64,000 bases of DNA from Clostridia bacterium (GCA_017501255.1 JAFVXE010000018.1:113950-177949); one strand, 5' to 3'; counted from the first letter of the stretch, positions 50,301 to 57,851 are shown. Program-made: numbers and translations. The notes: a model not told the origin generated them from the letters alone.

Positions 50301-51179
50301 ACCACCATTGTGGAAAGCGGTCTGGATGTGCCGGAAGCCAACACCCTCATCGTGTTTGATGCGGATCGTTTCGGCCTGAGCCAGCTGTACCAGATCCGTG
50401 GCCGGGTGGGCCGCAGCAACAAGCAGGCCTACGCCTACTTCACCACCCGTGCCAACAAGCAGATGAGCGAAACCGCCCAGAAGCGTCTGGATGCCATCCG
50501 GGAATTCACCGAGTTCGGCGCAGGCTACCGCATCGCCATGCGCGACCTGGAAATCCGCGGCGCAGGCGATGTGCTGGGGCCCCAGCAGAGCGGCCACCTG
50601 TCCACGGTGGGCTATGATATGTACTGCAAACTCATCGAGGAAGCGGTGGGCGAAGCCCGGGGTATTTCTCAGACCCCGGAAATCGATACCCGCATTGATC
50701 TGAAAATCGACGCTTATCTGCCTCAGGACTATGTTTCTCAGGAAAAACTCCGTGTGGAAATCTACAAGCGCATCGCCATGGTTATGGACGAGGAAACCCG
50801 CCTGACCATCGAAGACGAGCTGATCGACCGCTTCGGCGATATTCCCCAGCCGGTGGAGAACCTGATCCGCATTGCCCAGCTGCGGGGCGTTACCCGCCGT
50901 CTGGGGGTCAGCCACCTGACCCTGCGGCAGGACGGCATTCACATGAAGCTGAGCCAGCAGGCCATGCCCGACCCGGGCGTGCTGTTCACCGCCGTTTCCG
51001 TGACCGACCCCCGGCTGAAATTCGCCGTGGGGCGCACGCCGGAATTGGTATTCCAAGTGCCCCGGCTGACCCCCAACGTGGCGCTGGATATGGCCATTCC
51101 CATGGCCACGGCGCTGCTAAGGAATGTGGAAAAGCTGCTTAAGGAAAAAGCGGCGGCCGAAGAAGGGGACGGGAAGTAA
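47355..51179 (+). CDS. mfd: Transcription-repair coupling factor
   Basis: 1274 residues, about 100 longer than usual. N-terminal UvrB-homology modules (1-450), the RNA-polymerase-interacting CarD-like domain (GDYIVHDLYGVGIYQG, about 594-609), the RecG-like translocase with Walker A GDVGYGKTE (about 740), DEEQRFG (about 843) and SATPIPRTL, and the C-terminal TRCF domain (LTIEDELIDRFGDIP) are present. It displaces stalled RNA polymerase and recruits UvrA. Residues about 285-345 are an extra Glu/Lys/Thr-rich insertion between modules. AAGGAG lies nine bases before the ATG; upstream in-frame codons cross the repeat array and are not used. Confidence 0.97.
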   Translation: MNEGLFSAYNALPQWQELLNAAKAPGCSAIYELAEGERPFLAAALSQRTGRPVVLVCATELVAQRCAQDVQRLTGMGCVCLPPRDLQFSRAASSRESTWQRLAALDQLAHGQAKVLCISLDSLIHRCVPKKVFLGAEIRIAEGECHPPKELMDRLLAAGYERVAMVEGQGQCAMRGSILDVFPSNTQEALRIEFFDDEVDSIRRFECISQRSIARVKNARIAPATECLVTDPEAAAQRLRKAIEAGLGHGLEELPGQYTDERFTAPVVTDDGEELPSLDAFLMSIDLPGMSEEEPGWTEDTAKPEKQMGAMIGEKAGKTIGEYSSRGSNERNEVAEVTEDTDGGKVMAEAINSLSYRRHLDDVERVAAGQTIRTAPMWLNVLCRETATAMDYLDNPIVLLDRPEQYLSRMRVLDAEFSDAYESARQRGDAFDAQKGLLLPYDDLLPVWEQRSTVLLTELSAGTGRMKPEKLISFGSATPLPYQSRLEPLCNDIKKWKEQNCAIVLLCGGEARALRLQKALSERGIPSSYSETLDGNVILREVILLPVSYTKGFLNTGARLCLISDTDLYGSAYHKARKKTNAGERISSFTDLKPGDYIVHDLYGVGIYQGVTQMNDEGVKRDYLIIHYAGSDKLYVPADQFDRVQKYIGAEAALPKLNKLGGGEWQRQKSRVKGQLKKLAFDLVELYAKRAQENGYAFSHDNPWQQEFEDAFPYELTDDQQRSVAQIEEDMESARNMDRLLCGDVGYGKTEVALRAAFKCVVEGKQVAILAPTTILVQQHYNTIRKRFNGFPAKVEMLSRFRTPAESKEIIKKLEAGEIDIIVGTHRLLSKEVKYHDLGLLIVDEEQRFGVAHKESIKQMKNRVDVLTLSATPIPRTLHMSMVGIRDMSILETPPEERLPVKTYVIEYDDMIIRDAIRRELARGGQVYFLYNRVRSIDQMYARLHALVPEARIGIAHGQMRENALEDIMLDFYAGAYDVLLCTTIVESGLDVPEANTLIVFDADRFGLSQLYQIRGRVGRSNKQAYAYFTTRANKQMSETAQKRLDAIREFTEFGAGYRIAMRDLEIRGAGDVLGPQQSGHLSTVGYDMYCKLIEEAVGEARGISQTPEIDTRIDLKIDAYLPQDYVSQEKLRVEIYKRIAMVMDEETRLTIEDELIDRFGDIPQPVENLIRIAQLRGVTRRLGVSHLTLRQDGIHMKLSQQAMPDPGVLFTAVSVTDPRLKFAVGRTPELVFQVPRLTPNVALDMAIPMATALLRNVEKLLKEKAAAEEGDGK

Positions 51180-51191
51180 ACGGAGGTGTTC

Positions 51192-51275
51192 CGGGGCTCT
51201 GCCCCGAACCCCGCTCAAGGGCCTCAGGCCCTTGAGAATCCCGCTGATTCGCCTGCCTTGCAGGCGAATGGGGTT
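51192..51275 (+). repeat. Three-hairpin module after mfd
   Basis: CGGGGCTCTGCCCCG (51192-51206), AACCCC, CTCAAGGGCC/GGCCCTTGAG (51214-51236), AATCCC, ATTCGCCTG/CAGGCGAAT (51247-51269), GGGGTT (51270-51275). AACCCC and GGGGTT are complementary and could close a three-way junction. Confidence 0.85.
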
Positions 51276-51327
51276 GGATAATGGCATTGGTCAAAGAAAA
51301 AGCTGGTTTCCCGGAAAAAACAATAAG

Positions 51328-51360
51328 GAAGGCCGCTGCATTCACACCGCAGCGGCCTTC
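51328..51360. terminator. Bidirectional terminator
   Basis: GAAGGCCGCTGC (51328-51339) pairs with GCAGCGGCCTTC (51349-51360), followed by TTTC. It lies between mfd and the convergent SH3 gene. Confidence 0.8.
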
Positions 51361-51399
51361 TTTCATTGGAATCATGAACGTATGGCTCAGGGCAATCGC

Positions 51400-52938
51400 T
51401 CACCCGTTTCCCTCCTTCCAGTTGCTTTGCAGCACATAACCGGTCACATCATCCTCCGGGAACCAGACATGGTACCATTCCTCGCCCACGATGCCCAACA
51501 CCAGCAGATCCTGCTGGGGATATTCGCTGCTGACGAAAGGATAGTCGGTGGAAGGCCCAGTAAATACGCCATGGTACCCGCCGGCAAAGACAAACACCCG
51601 GGAGGGGAACGCTGCTTCCACCTTGTGCCCCGCCTCGCCAAAAGCAAGGTATTCCTTCATCATCCAGCCGGTAACGCCGAAAATATCCACCGCTACCCAT
51701 TCCCCTTGTGAGCCAACGATACGCACTGGTGTGCCGTTGTAATACTTGCCCAGTGAGGTGGCGGTTTTCTTGGGTTCTGTGCGCAGGTGCAGCCGATCCT
51801 CCGGGTTGGGGTTGTTGACCACGGCCCAGTTTGATGTATCCAGCACGGACAGCGCTTCGCCAAATGTGCGGGGCAGGCTGTTCCAGTCGATGGCAGAGAT
51901 ATCTGCCCATGGATGATCGCCAAAGCAGTTTTCATAGCCAATGGGCGAGCTGTCGGTCACCCAGTTTTTGCCCAGCCGGAACATGGTTTCGCCGGAGGCC
52001 ATGTCCTCCATGTTATAGATGTAGGTAATGCCGCAGGTGTTGTCATCCACCGGGCCGATGTTCACCAGCAGATCGCCCAGCACCAGCGAAGAGGAGAAGT
52101 TCTCGTAGCCATAGGTGGTTCCCTTCGGCAGCGGCGTTGAGCGGATCGGCTGCCAGCCATCGCCCTCATGGAAAAGGCAAGCGGCAATGATGCGCTCCCC
52201 GTCCGGATTTTGCAGGAAAAACTCCAGATGCTTCTCCTTCGCGCAGCCGCCCAGATATGTATCTTCCGGGAACAGCTCCGCTGCCGCCAGCGCCGTGGCC
52301 TCATCGGAAAGCCAGCTGTGGGTGTAGTACTGGTTGGGTTTGGGGAAGCGGGCCTCATCATAGACGCTCAGGGGCATCAACCCATCCAGCCACCGGGCGG
52401 GCACCGGGGTATATGCCCGGCTGTCCACAACATTGTCGTTCTCGTCGCAAAAAAAGGAGGCGTAGTTCAGGCGGCCCTCCCCATACCATGTATGGGATTC
52501 GGTGCTGTTTCCATTCTCATGGGTTTCCCGGCTCACCAGACTGACCATGCGCCACTGTCCCTCCAAACGGGTGGCCCGATAGGTATCGCACACCGGGCCA
52601 GCGCTGCCGTAGGACCAGTAGAGGGTGTCGTCCGTATCCAGCAACAGACTGGTAACCGCCGCATCCTGCCGCAAAGCAGCCGGATTACAGACCACCAGCT
52701 CCCATGCGCCGTTGTTCTGCTCGGCCAGACACAGGGTCTGGGTATGACCGTCCGTCAGCACAGCGGCAGCGGTGTTTCCGCACAGCTGGGAATGAGAAAT
52801 GGTGTGGCCGGGCAATGCGGACTGAAAGAGCACCGTCACCTCGGGCGGCAAGGTCTCCACGGCAGCGGCCATTCCACAAGCCAGCGTCATCAGCAGCAGG
52901 AAAAGAGCGAAACAAAGGCGGCGCATCGTTTTCTTCAT
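51400..52938 (-). CDS. Secreted protein with C-terminal SH3 domain
   Basis: 512 residues. Signal peptide about 1-26 (ending GMAAA). Residues 27-360 form a beta-rich region I cannot assign (many aromatic residues, no repeats). Residues about 380-440 are a bacterial SH3 domain (NPNPEDRLHLRTEPKK, LGKYYNGTPVRIV, VTGWMMKEYL), and the last 65 resemble a second, diverged SH3 (YPQQDLLVLGIVGEEWYHVW). SH3b domains bind peptidoglycan or other cell-wall polymers. AGGAGG lies ten bases before the ATG. A short lipobox-like TLAC is not convincing. Confidence 0.82.
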   Translation of the reverse strand: MKKTMRRLCFALFLLLMTLACGMAAAVETLPPEVTVLFQSALPGHTISHSQLCGNTAAAVLTDGHTQTLCLAEQNNGAWELVVCNPAALRQDAAVTSLLLDTDDTLYWSYGSAGPVCDTYRATRLEGQWRMVSLVSRETHENGNSTESHTWYGEGRLNYASFFCDENDNVVDSRAYTPVPARWLDGLMPLSVYDEARFPKPNQYYTHSWLSDEATALAAAELFPEDTYLGGCAKEKHLEFFLQNPDGERIIAACLFHEGDGWQPIRSTPLPKGTTYGYENFSSSLVLGDLLVNIGPVDDNTCGITYIYNMEDMASGETMFRLGKNWVTDSSPIGYENCFGDHPWADISAIDWNSLPRTFGEALSVLDTSNWAVVNNPNPEDRLHLRTEPKKTATSLGKYYNGTPVRIVGSQGEWVAVDIFGVTGWMMKEYLAFGEAGHKVEAAFPSRVFVFAGGYHGVFTGPSTDYPFVSSEYPQQDLLVLGIVGEEWYHVWFPEDDVTGYVLQSNWKEGNG

Positions 52939-53048
52939 ACAGAATCCTCCCTGTGGTTTTTCCGTTACTCAATGAACGAAACAAACCGGCGTTTTCTTCC
53001 ATTTTGATGGCAAAATTGCAAACAAACCGTAAATCTTTCATGTTCCGC

Positions 53049-53078
53049 TTGTATACAGCCAATCGCCCGTGGTATGAT
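53049..53078 (+). promoter_or_regulatory. Promoter of the small helical protein gene
   Basis: TTGTAT, 18-base spacer, TATGAT. Confidence 0.65.
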
Positions 53079-53123
53079 ACCCGCGGATTCAACATACCAA
53101 TGAGATACAAGGAGGAATTCATC

Positions 53124-53489
53124 ATGAGCATTCTCGATACCATCAAGGGTCTCTTTGGCGGCGACAGCGAAACCAAGGCCGTGGGCGCTCTGAGCGGCAT
53201 TATCGACACCATCAAGCCCCTGCTGGAGGAAGGCAAGCTGGGCGAGCTGGTGCAAACGGCCCTGTCCAATTTCGGCGATCTGGGCGACCAGTTCCAGACC
53301 ACCAAGACCAGCCTGAAGCGGGCCACCGGCGCTGAAAAGGCCAACCTGACCGCCCAGAAGAACGATATTCTCAGCCAGATCAAAGAAAAGGGCGCTGCCC
53401 TTCTGGAAAGCCTGACCCAGCAGGCCGATCTGCCCGACGCCATCAAGGCGCTGGTGGAAAAGGCCCAGGCTTTGCTTGCCAAGCTGTAA
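53124..53489 (+). CDS. Small helical protein, function unknown
   Basis: 121 residues, no signal peptide. Two amphipathic helical segments (GALSGIIDTIKPLLEEGKL and LTAQKNDILSQIKEKGAALL) and almost no aromatic residues or Cys suggest a helical bundle, apolipophorin-like in character. AAGGAGG lies nine bases before the ATG. Its own promoter; closed by the terminator hairpin at 53514. I recognise no family. Confidence 0.7.
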   Translation: MSILDTIKGLFGGDSETKAVGALSGIIDTIKPLLEEGKLGELVQTALSNFGDLGDQFQTTKTSLKRATGAEKANLTAQKNDILSQIKEKGAALLESLTQQADLPDAIKALVEKAQALLAKL

Positions 53490-53513
53490 TCCATCCCGAT
53501 TCAACACGGTTTT

Positions 53514-53551
53514 CGGAGCTGTTGCAGATTCTCTTACTGCAACGGCTCTGC
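53514..53551 (+). repeat. First copy of a duplicated terminator hairpin (38 bp)
   Basis: A stem-loop GGAGCTGTTGCAG/CTGCAACGGCTCT, identical over 38 bases to 53758-53795. This copy has no T-tract: it runs directly into the CAGGTCGTCAAA end of the structured element. Confidence 0.9.
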
Positions 53552-53757
53552 AGGTCGTCAAAAAACTCGCCTTCGGCGATTTTTCGACGAGGCTTGCACC
53601 GTTTGCCTACGAGCCTTCGGCTCGCCGGGCGGCAAACGGCGATAGGAACCCCTTGCTACGCAAGGGTTCCGAAACCACCGTACACGCCGCTGGTTTCGGA
53701 TCAGCAATCAGAGGGCTGCGGCCCTCCGATACCTCCGAGGGGTTCTTTGACAGTCTG
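53551..53757 (+). repeat. Structured 207-bp element, copy B1
   Basis: Bounded by CAGGTCGTCAAA and TTTGACAGTCTG, which are imperfect inverted repeats (9 of 12). Contains at least five consecutive stems, including CCGTTTGCC/GGCAAACGG, CCTTG/CAAGG, CCGAAACCA/TGGTTTCGG and GAGGG/CCCTC. No reading frame of note. About 94 percent identical to the copy at 55565 by eye. Flanked by identical 38-bp terminator hairpins. Confidence 0.92.
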
Positions 53758-53801
53758 CGGAGCTGTTGCAGATTCTCTTACTGCAACGGCTCTGCTTTTT
53801 T
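53758..53801 (+). terminator. Second copy of the terminator hairpin, with T-tract
   Basis: Same 38 bp as 53514-53551, here followed by TTTTTT. This is presumably the original terminator of the helical protein gene; the element lies between the two copies. Confidence 0.85.
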
Positions 53802-53978
53802 CTTCCATTTCCTGCCAGAACTGACATATGAATATGCTGTAACTTTCTGCCGCACAGCCGTAAAAGCCTTGCCAAACGCCTGGCGGTTGTGTCATAATGG
53901 GTATCGTTGATTAATGCGGTCAACGGGTCAGCCTTTGCGCCGCCACCCGCAGCCGTATCGAAAGGAACGTTGTTTAAT

Positions 53979-55508
53979 ATGACCAAAAAGTTGATCGCTC
54001 TGCTGATGTGTCTGTGCCTGATGCTGGGTCTGGCCTCCTGCCAGAAGGCTGCCGAGCCCGTGGACGCTCTGCCCACCGCCGTGCCTGCCGCTGAGGAAAC
54101 AGCCGCTGAGGAAACAGTCGCCGAGGAAACCACCACCGAAGAGACCACCGTGGTCAGCACCCCCGCTGACACCACCGGTCTGAACGATACCGATGTGCTG
54201 CTGACCGTCAACGGCGAAGCCGTTACCTGGGCCGATGCAAAGCCTTATTATGACAGCTTTGTAAGCCAGTACAGCGCCTACTACGATATGTCTCTGGAAG
54301 AGAACGTGAAGACCTTCCAGGCCGTGGCTACCGAGAACGCCTTCCATGAGAAGCTGCTCATGCAGAAAGCCACCGAGCTGGGCCTGGCCCCTCTGAGCGA
54401 GGAAGACCTGGCTGCCGCCGCCACCGAAGCCGATGCCATCTGGGAAGAGAACGTGGCCTACTATATGTCCATGCTGACTTCCGAGGACGGCAGCGCTGCC
54501 GCCAGCCGTGAGCAGGCCGTTGCCTATCTGGAAGAGCAGGGCTTCACCAAGGACTATGTGTACGATAACTACTCCAAGTCCATGGTGCTGGACCGCCTCT
54601 ACGAGCAGGTGTCCCAGGATGTGTCCATCACCGATGCCGATGTGGAAGCTGAGTATCAGGCGCTGGTGGCCCAGGACAAGGCTCTCTACGAAAACGACAT
54701 CGACGCCTATGTTGCCTACAACAGCAACGTGGATATGAACAATATGTACGCCATGTACTATGGCGGCGAAGCCATGGATTATGCCTGGTACCGCCCCGAA
54801 GGTTTCCGTGGCGTGAAGCACATCCTTCTGAGCGTGGATGAAAGCCTGATGCAGGAATACCAGAACATTCAGGCCCAGCTGGAAGAAGGCGTTGCCGAGG
54901 GCGAGGAAGCCCCCGAAGTGACCTATACCCAGGCGGATCTGGACAACGCCAAGGCCGCCATTCTGGCTGCCAACCAGGAAAAGATTGATGAAATTAACCA
55001 GCGCCTGGCCAACGGCGAGGATTTTGAGGCTCTGATTCCCGAATACACTTTGGATTCCGACAGCCTCTACGAAGTCAGCCTTGCCAGCACCAACTATGTG
55101 CCCGAGTTCGTGGAAGCCGCTTTCAGCGTGGATAACGTGGGCGATGTGTCCGCTCCCTATATCAGCCAGTTCGGTATCCACATCGTCAAGTACATGAGCG
55201 ATATTCCCTCCGGCCCCATCGAGATGACCGAGGATCAGCGTGCCGCCAAGTACGACAGCCTGCTGACCCTGCGCAAGGATGAAGTGTACACCGTTGCTGT
55301 GGAAGAGTGGAAGGCTGCCTCCACCATCGAGTACACCGGTCTGGTGATGAGCTACGACGAGCTGCTGGAGCAGATGATGGCTGAAGAAGCCGCTGCCGAG
55401 GAAGCTGCTGTGGTGGAAGAGACGGTTGAAGAAACCACCATGGAAGAAACCACCGTGGAAGAAACCGAAGAAGTTGCCGAGGAAACCACCGAAGAAGCCG
55501 CTGAATAA
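53979..55508 (+). CDS. PrsA-like peptidyl-prolyl isomerase lipoprotein
   Basis: 509 residues. The lipoprotein signal ends GLASC (Cys21); a Glu/Thr-rich linker follows. A SurA/PrsA N-terminal helical region (about 50-270) with VLLTVNGEAVTWADAKPYYD precedes a parvulin-type domain (about 285-430: VKHILLSVD, LANGEDFEALIPEYTLDS, VDNVGDVSAPYISQFGIHIVKY). The 50-residue acidic tail consists of EET/EEA repeats. It would fold exported proteins at the outer membrane face. AAAGGAA lies about nine bases upstream of the ATG. The gene is flanked by two direct copies of the structured element. Confidence 0.92.
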   Translation: MTKKLIALLMCLCLMLGLASCQKAAEPVDALPTAVPAAEETAAEETVAEETTTEETTVVSTPADTTGLNDTDVLLTVNGEAVTWADAKPYYDSFVSQYSAYYDMSLEENVKTFQAVATENAFHEKLLMQKATELGLAPLSEEDLAAAATEADAIWEENVAYYMSMLTSEDGSAAASREQAVAYLEEQGFTKDYVYDNYSKSMVLDRLYEQVSQDVSITDADVEAEYQALVAQDKALYENDIDAYVAYNSNVDMNNMYAMYYGGEAMDYAWYRPEGFRGVKHILLSVDESLMQEYQNIQAQLEEGVAEGEEAPEVTYTQADLDNAKAAILAANQEKIDEINQRLANGEDFEALIPEYTLDSDSLYEVSLASTNYVPEFVEAAFSVDNVGDVSAPYISQFGIHIVKYMSDIPSGPIEMTEDQRAAKYDSLLTLRKDEVYTVAVEEWKAASTIEYTGLVMSYDELLEQMMAEEAAAEEAAVVEETVEETTMEETTVEETEEVAEETTEEAAE

Positions 55509-55523
55509 TACAGCATCGAAAAC

Positions 55524-55560
55524 AGCTGCCCCCGTTTCTCTGAAAAGGAGAAACGGGGGC
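55524..55560 (+). repeat. First copy of a duplicated terminator hairpin (37 bp)
   Basis: Stem CTGCCCCCGTTTCTC/GAGAAACGGGGGC-G, identical over 37 bases to 55773-55809 and unrelated in sequence to the hairpin at 53514. The T-tract is missing here; the element follows after AGTT. Confidence 0.9.
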
Positions 55561-55564
55561 AGTT

Positions 55565-55772
55565 CAGGTCGTCAAAAAACTCGCCTGCGGCGATTTTTTT
55601 GACGAGGTTTGCACCGTTTGCCTACGAGCCTTCGGCTCGCCGGGCGGCAAACGGCGATAGGAATCCCTTGCTGCGCAAGGGTTCCGAAACCACCGTACAC
55701 GCCGCTGGTTTCGGATTGGCAATCAGAGGGCTGCGGCCCTCCGATACCTCCGAGGGGTTCTTTGACAGTCTG
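55565..55772 (+). repeat. Structured 208-bp element, copy B2
   Basis: Same boundaries (CAGGTCGTCAAA, TTTGACAGTCTG) and hairpin order as copy B1. The left stem is CGTCAAAAAA/TTTTTTGACG, against CGTTGAAAAA/TTTTTCAACG in copy A. Lies between two identical terminator hairpins in the prsA-rapZ interval. Confidence 0.92.
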
Positions 55773-55815
55773 AGCTGCCCCCGTTTCTCTGAAAAGGAGA
55801 AACGGGGGCGGTTTT
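55773..55815 (+). terminator. Second copy of the terminator hairpin, with T-tract
   Basis: Same 37 bp as 55524-55560, followed by GGTTTTTT. Presumed original terminator of the PrsA-like gene, also usable by rapZ from the other side. Confidence 0.85.
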
Positions 55816-55856
55816 TTCATTTTGTTTGTTCGCCAGCCAAAGCTGTTCTTTTGCGT

Positions 55857-56768
55857 TTACGGTTCTCCCTTCTGGTACTCGCTCTTGGCAGCCCAGTGGG
55901 CCTGTTCCAGCGCAATATCACGATGGTTCACATTCACATGATACCCCTGCTGGCGCAGCTGCTGACCGATATACTCGGCAATGGCCACGCTGCGGTGGGC
56001 GCCGCCGGTGCAGCCAACGGCGATCACCAGCCGGTGCTTGCCTTCGGTAATGTAGTTGGGCAACAGGAAGGTGACCATATCCATGCACTTGGTCAGGAAT
56101 TCCTGGGTTACGGGATGCTCCAGCACAAAGGTGCGCACATCCTCATCCAGACCGGTGTGATGGCCCAGTTCCGGAATATAGAAGGGATTGGGCAGAAAAC
56201 GCACGTCAAACACCAGGTCGCCCTCTCTGGGCAGGCCCCGCTTGAAGCCGAAGCTGAGCACATCCACCCGCAGGGACGGCTCGCCGCCAGCCTGGGAAAC
56301 GATGTCCAGAATCTTCTTCTGCAAAGCACGGGGGCGCAGGGTGGAGGTGTCGATCAGGTAGTCGGCGGTCTCCTTGAGGGGCTGCAAACGGATGCGTTCC
56401 TCCCGGATAGCGGCTTCCAGCGTCATGCCCTCGGCGCAGAGGGGATGTTCCCGGCGCTGCTCCTTGTAGCGGTTCATCAGCACATCATCGCTGGCTTCGA
56501 TGAACAGGGTGTTGATATGATGGCCCACCATGCGGGCTTCGTTGATCATGCGGGTAACGGCCTTGGCATCAAAAAACTCGCCGGAACGGATATCCGTACC
56601 GATGGCTACCATGTCGTTATGCAGGCTGTTGGTCTGGCAGGCCTCCAAAAAGGGCACCAGCATCATGGGCGGCAGGTTGTCCACACACAGGGCGCCCAGG
56701 TCTTCCAGATAGCGGATGGCTACGGTTTTTCCGGCTCCGCTCATGCCGGTCAGCAGGAAAAATTGCAT
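55857..56768 (-). CDS. rapZ: RapZ-family nucleotide-binding protein
   Basis: 303 residues. P-loop TGMSGAGKT (about 7-15), DNLPP, then the C-terminal domain with VIAVGCTGGAHRSVAIAEYI. In enteric bacteria RapZ directs RNase E to a small RNA controlling amino-sugar synthesis; in Firmicutes (YvcJ) it binds nucleotides and affects cell-wall-related processes. AAAGGAGG precedes the ATG. It follows murB after 18 bases, an association common in Firmicutes. Confidence 0.96.
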   Translation of the reverse strand: MQFFLLTGMSGAGKTVAIRYLEDLGALCVDNLPPMMLVPFLEACQTNSLHNDMVAIGTDIRSGEFFDAKAVTRMINEARMVGHHINTLFIEASDDVLMNRYKEQRREHPLCAEGMTLEAAIREERIRLQPLKETADYLIDTSTLRPRALQKKILDIVSQAGGEPSLRVDVLSFGFKRGLPREGDLVFDVRFLPNPFYIPELGHHTGLDEDVRTFVLEHPVTQEFLTKCMDMVTFLLPNYITEGKHRLVIAVGCTGGAHRSVAIAEYIGQQLRQQGYHVNVNHRDIALEQAHWAAKSEYQKGEP

Positions 56769-56786
56769 AGTTGCCTCCTTTGTTTG

Positions 56787-57746
56787 TTACACGGCGGTGA
56801 AGGCCGCATCCTCACCCAGGATGCGAACCTCCGGCTCAAGGCGCACGCCGGTTTGATCAAAGACAGTGTTTTGCACATGGGCGATCAGTGCCAGATAATC
56901 GGCGGCCGTGCCCTGCTCATCATTCACCAGAAAGCCTGCGTGCAGCTGGCTGACGCTGGCCCCGCCGATGCGGAAACCCTTCAGGCCGCAGCTTTCGATC
57001 AGCGTACCGGCGAAATGGCCTTCAGGGCGCTTGAAGGTGCTGCCGCAACTGGGCAAATGAATGGGCTGTTTTTGCCGTCTGCGCTGGGAAAACTCCCGCA
57101 TGGCGGTACGGATGGTGTCCCCGTCGCCGGGGCGCAGGGTAACGGTGGCAGAGGTGACCACATGGCCGCTGTCCATCAGGGCGCTGCGGCGGTACCCCAG
57201 CGCCAGTTCCTCTGCGGCGTACACACAGGTGTTGCCCTCCAGATCCATGGCGGTGACGGAATGCAGCACATCCTTCATCTCGCCGCCATAAGCGCCGGCG
57301 TTCATATACACAGCGCCGCCCACCGTGCCGGGAATGCCAAAGGCGAATTCCAGCCCGGTCAGGCTGTTGTCGGCAGCGGCGTTGCACAGCTTCTGTACCG
57401 TGGCCCCTGCCTGTGCCGTCAGGGAAAAGGTGCCGTCAGGCATGGGGGTGGGGGCAGTGACCTGGGCAAACTGTTCGCCCAGATGGATTACCAGTCCCCG
57501 GATGCCGCCGTCCCGCACCAGCAGGTTGGAACCATTGCCGATGAGGGTGACAGGGATCTCCTGCTCCCGGGCTGCTTTCAGCGCACCGGACAGCTGTTCC
57601 ACGCTGGCGATCTGGCACAGCAGATCCGCAGGACCGCCCAGCCGAAGGGTGGTAAACTGGCTCATGGGCACACTTTTCCCTACCTGTTGGGACGGCATGA
57701 CCGCCTTGAGCGCCTCGAAAAGAGCATCCAGCCGCTGGGCATTCAT
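56787..57746 (-). CDS. murB: UDP-N-acetylenolpyruvoylglucosamine reductase
   Basis: 319 residues. FAD-binding motifs TTLRLGGPADLL (about 33-44), GNGSNLLV, and FAFGIPGTVGGAVYMNAGAYG, the catalytic-Ser region GSTFKRPEG, and a C-terminal Glu region (RLEPEVRILG) of the type II enzyme. It performs the NADPH-dependent second step of UDP-MurNAc synthesis. The start at 57746 has CAGGAGG nine bases upstream; a Met eleven codons earlier lies nearer the promoter without a binding site. Confidence 0.97.
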   Translation of the reverse strand: MNAQRLDALFEALKAVMPSQQVGKSVPMSQFTTLRLGGPADLLCQIASVEQLSGALKAAREQEIPVTLIGNGSNLLVRDGGIRGLVIHLGEQFAQVTAPTPMPDGTFSLTAQAGATVQKLCNAAADNSLTGLEFAFGIPGTVGGAVYMNAGAYGGEMKDVLHSVTAMDLEGNTCVYAAEELALGYRRSALMDSGHVVTSATVTLRPGDGDTIRTAMREFSQRRRQKQPIHLPSCGSTFKRPEGHFAGTLIESCGLKGFRIGGASVSQLHAGFLVNDEQGTAADYLALIAHVQNTVFDQTGVRLEPEVRILGEDAAFTAV

Positions 57747-57784
57747 GGCGGCACCTCCTGCATACAAATTTCTGGCCACTTTAT

Positions 57785-57813
57785 ATTGTAGCCGATTCGT
57801 GGCTCCGTGTCAA
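57785..57813 (-). promoter_or_regulatory. Promoter of murB-rapZ
   Basis: On the minus strand, TTGACA (57813-57808), 17-base spacer, TACAAT (57790-57785). Confidence 0.8.
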
Positions 57814-57822
57814 AAGAAAACT

Positions 57823-57851
57823 CCCGCATAGAATATGAATTCTGATGCGGG
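57823..57851 (-). terminator. Terminator of the 164-residue gene
   Basis: CCCGCAT and ATGCGGG with inner AGAAT/ATTCT; on the minus strand TTTTCTTTT follows, partly overlapping the murB -35 region. Confidence 0.75.

Noticed and set aside
48198..51056. A 952-codon open frame on the minus strand opposite mfd
   Set aside because: It is the complement of a fully supported gene in GC-rich DNA; the translation is rich in His, Gln and Gly with no domain, and there is no ribosome binding site. The same applies to long antisense frames at 21565-24003, 33012-35360, 9538-11544 and 54000-55181.
53551..53757. Structured element considered as an insertion sequence, MITE derived from a known transposase, or group II intron
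   Set aside because: It has no coding capacity, no catalytic domain V-like hairpin, and its flanking duplications are 37-38 bp, much longer than known transposase target duplications. Group IIC introns do insert after terminators but do not duplicate them.
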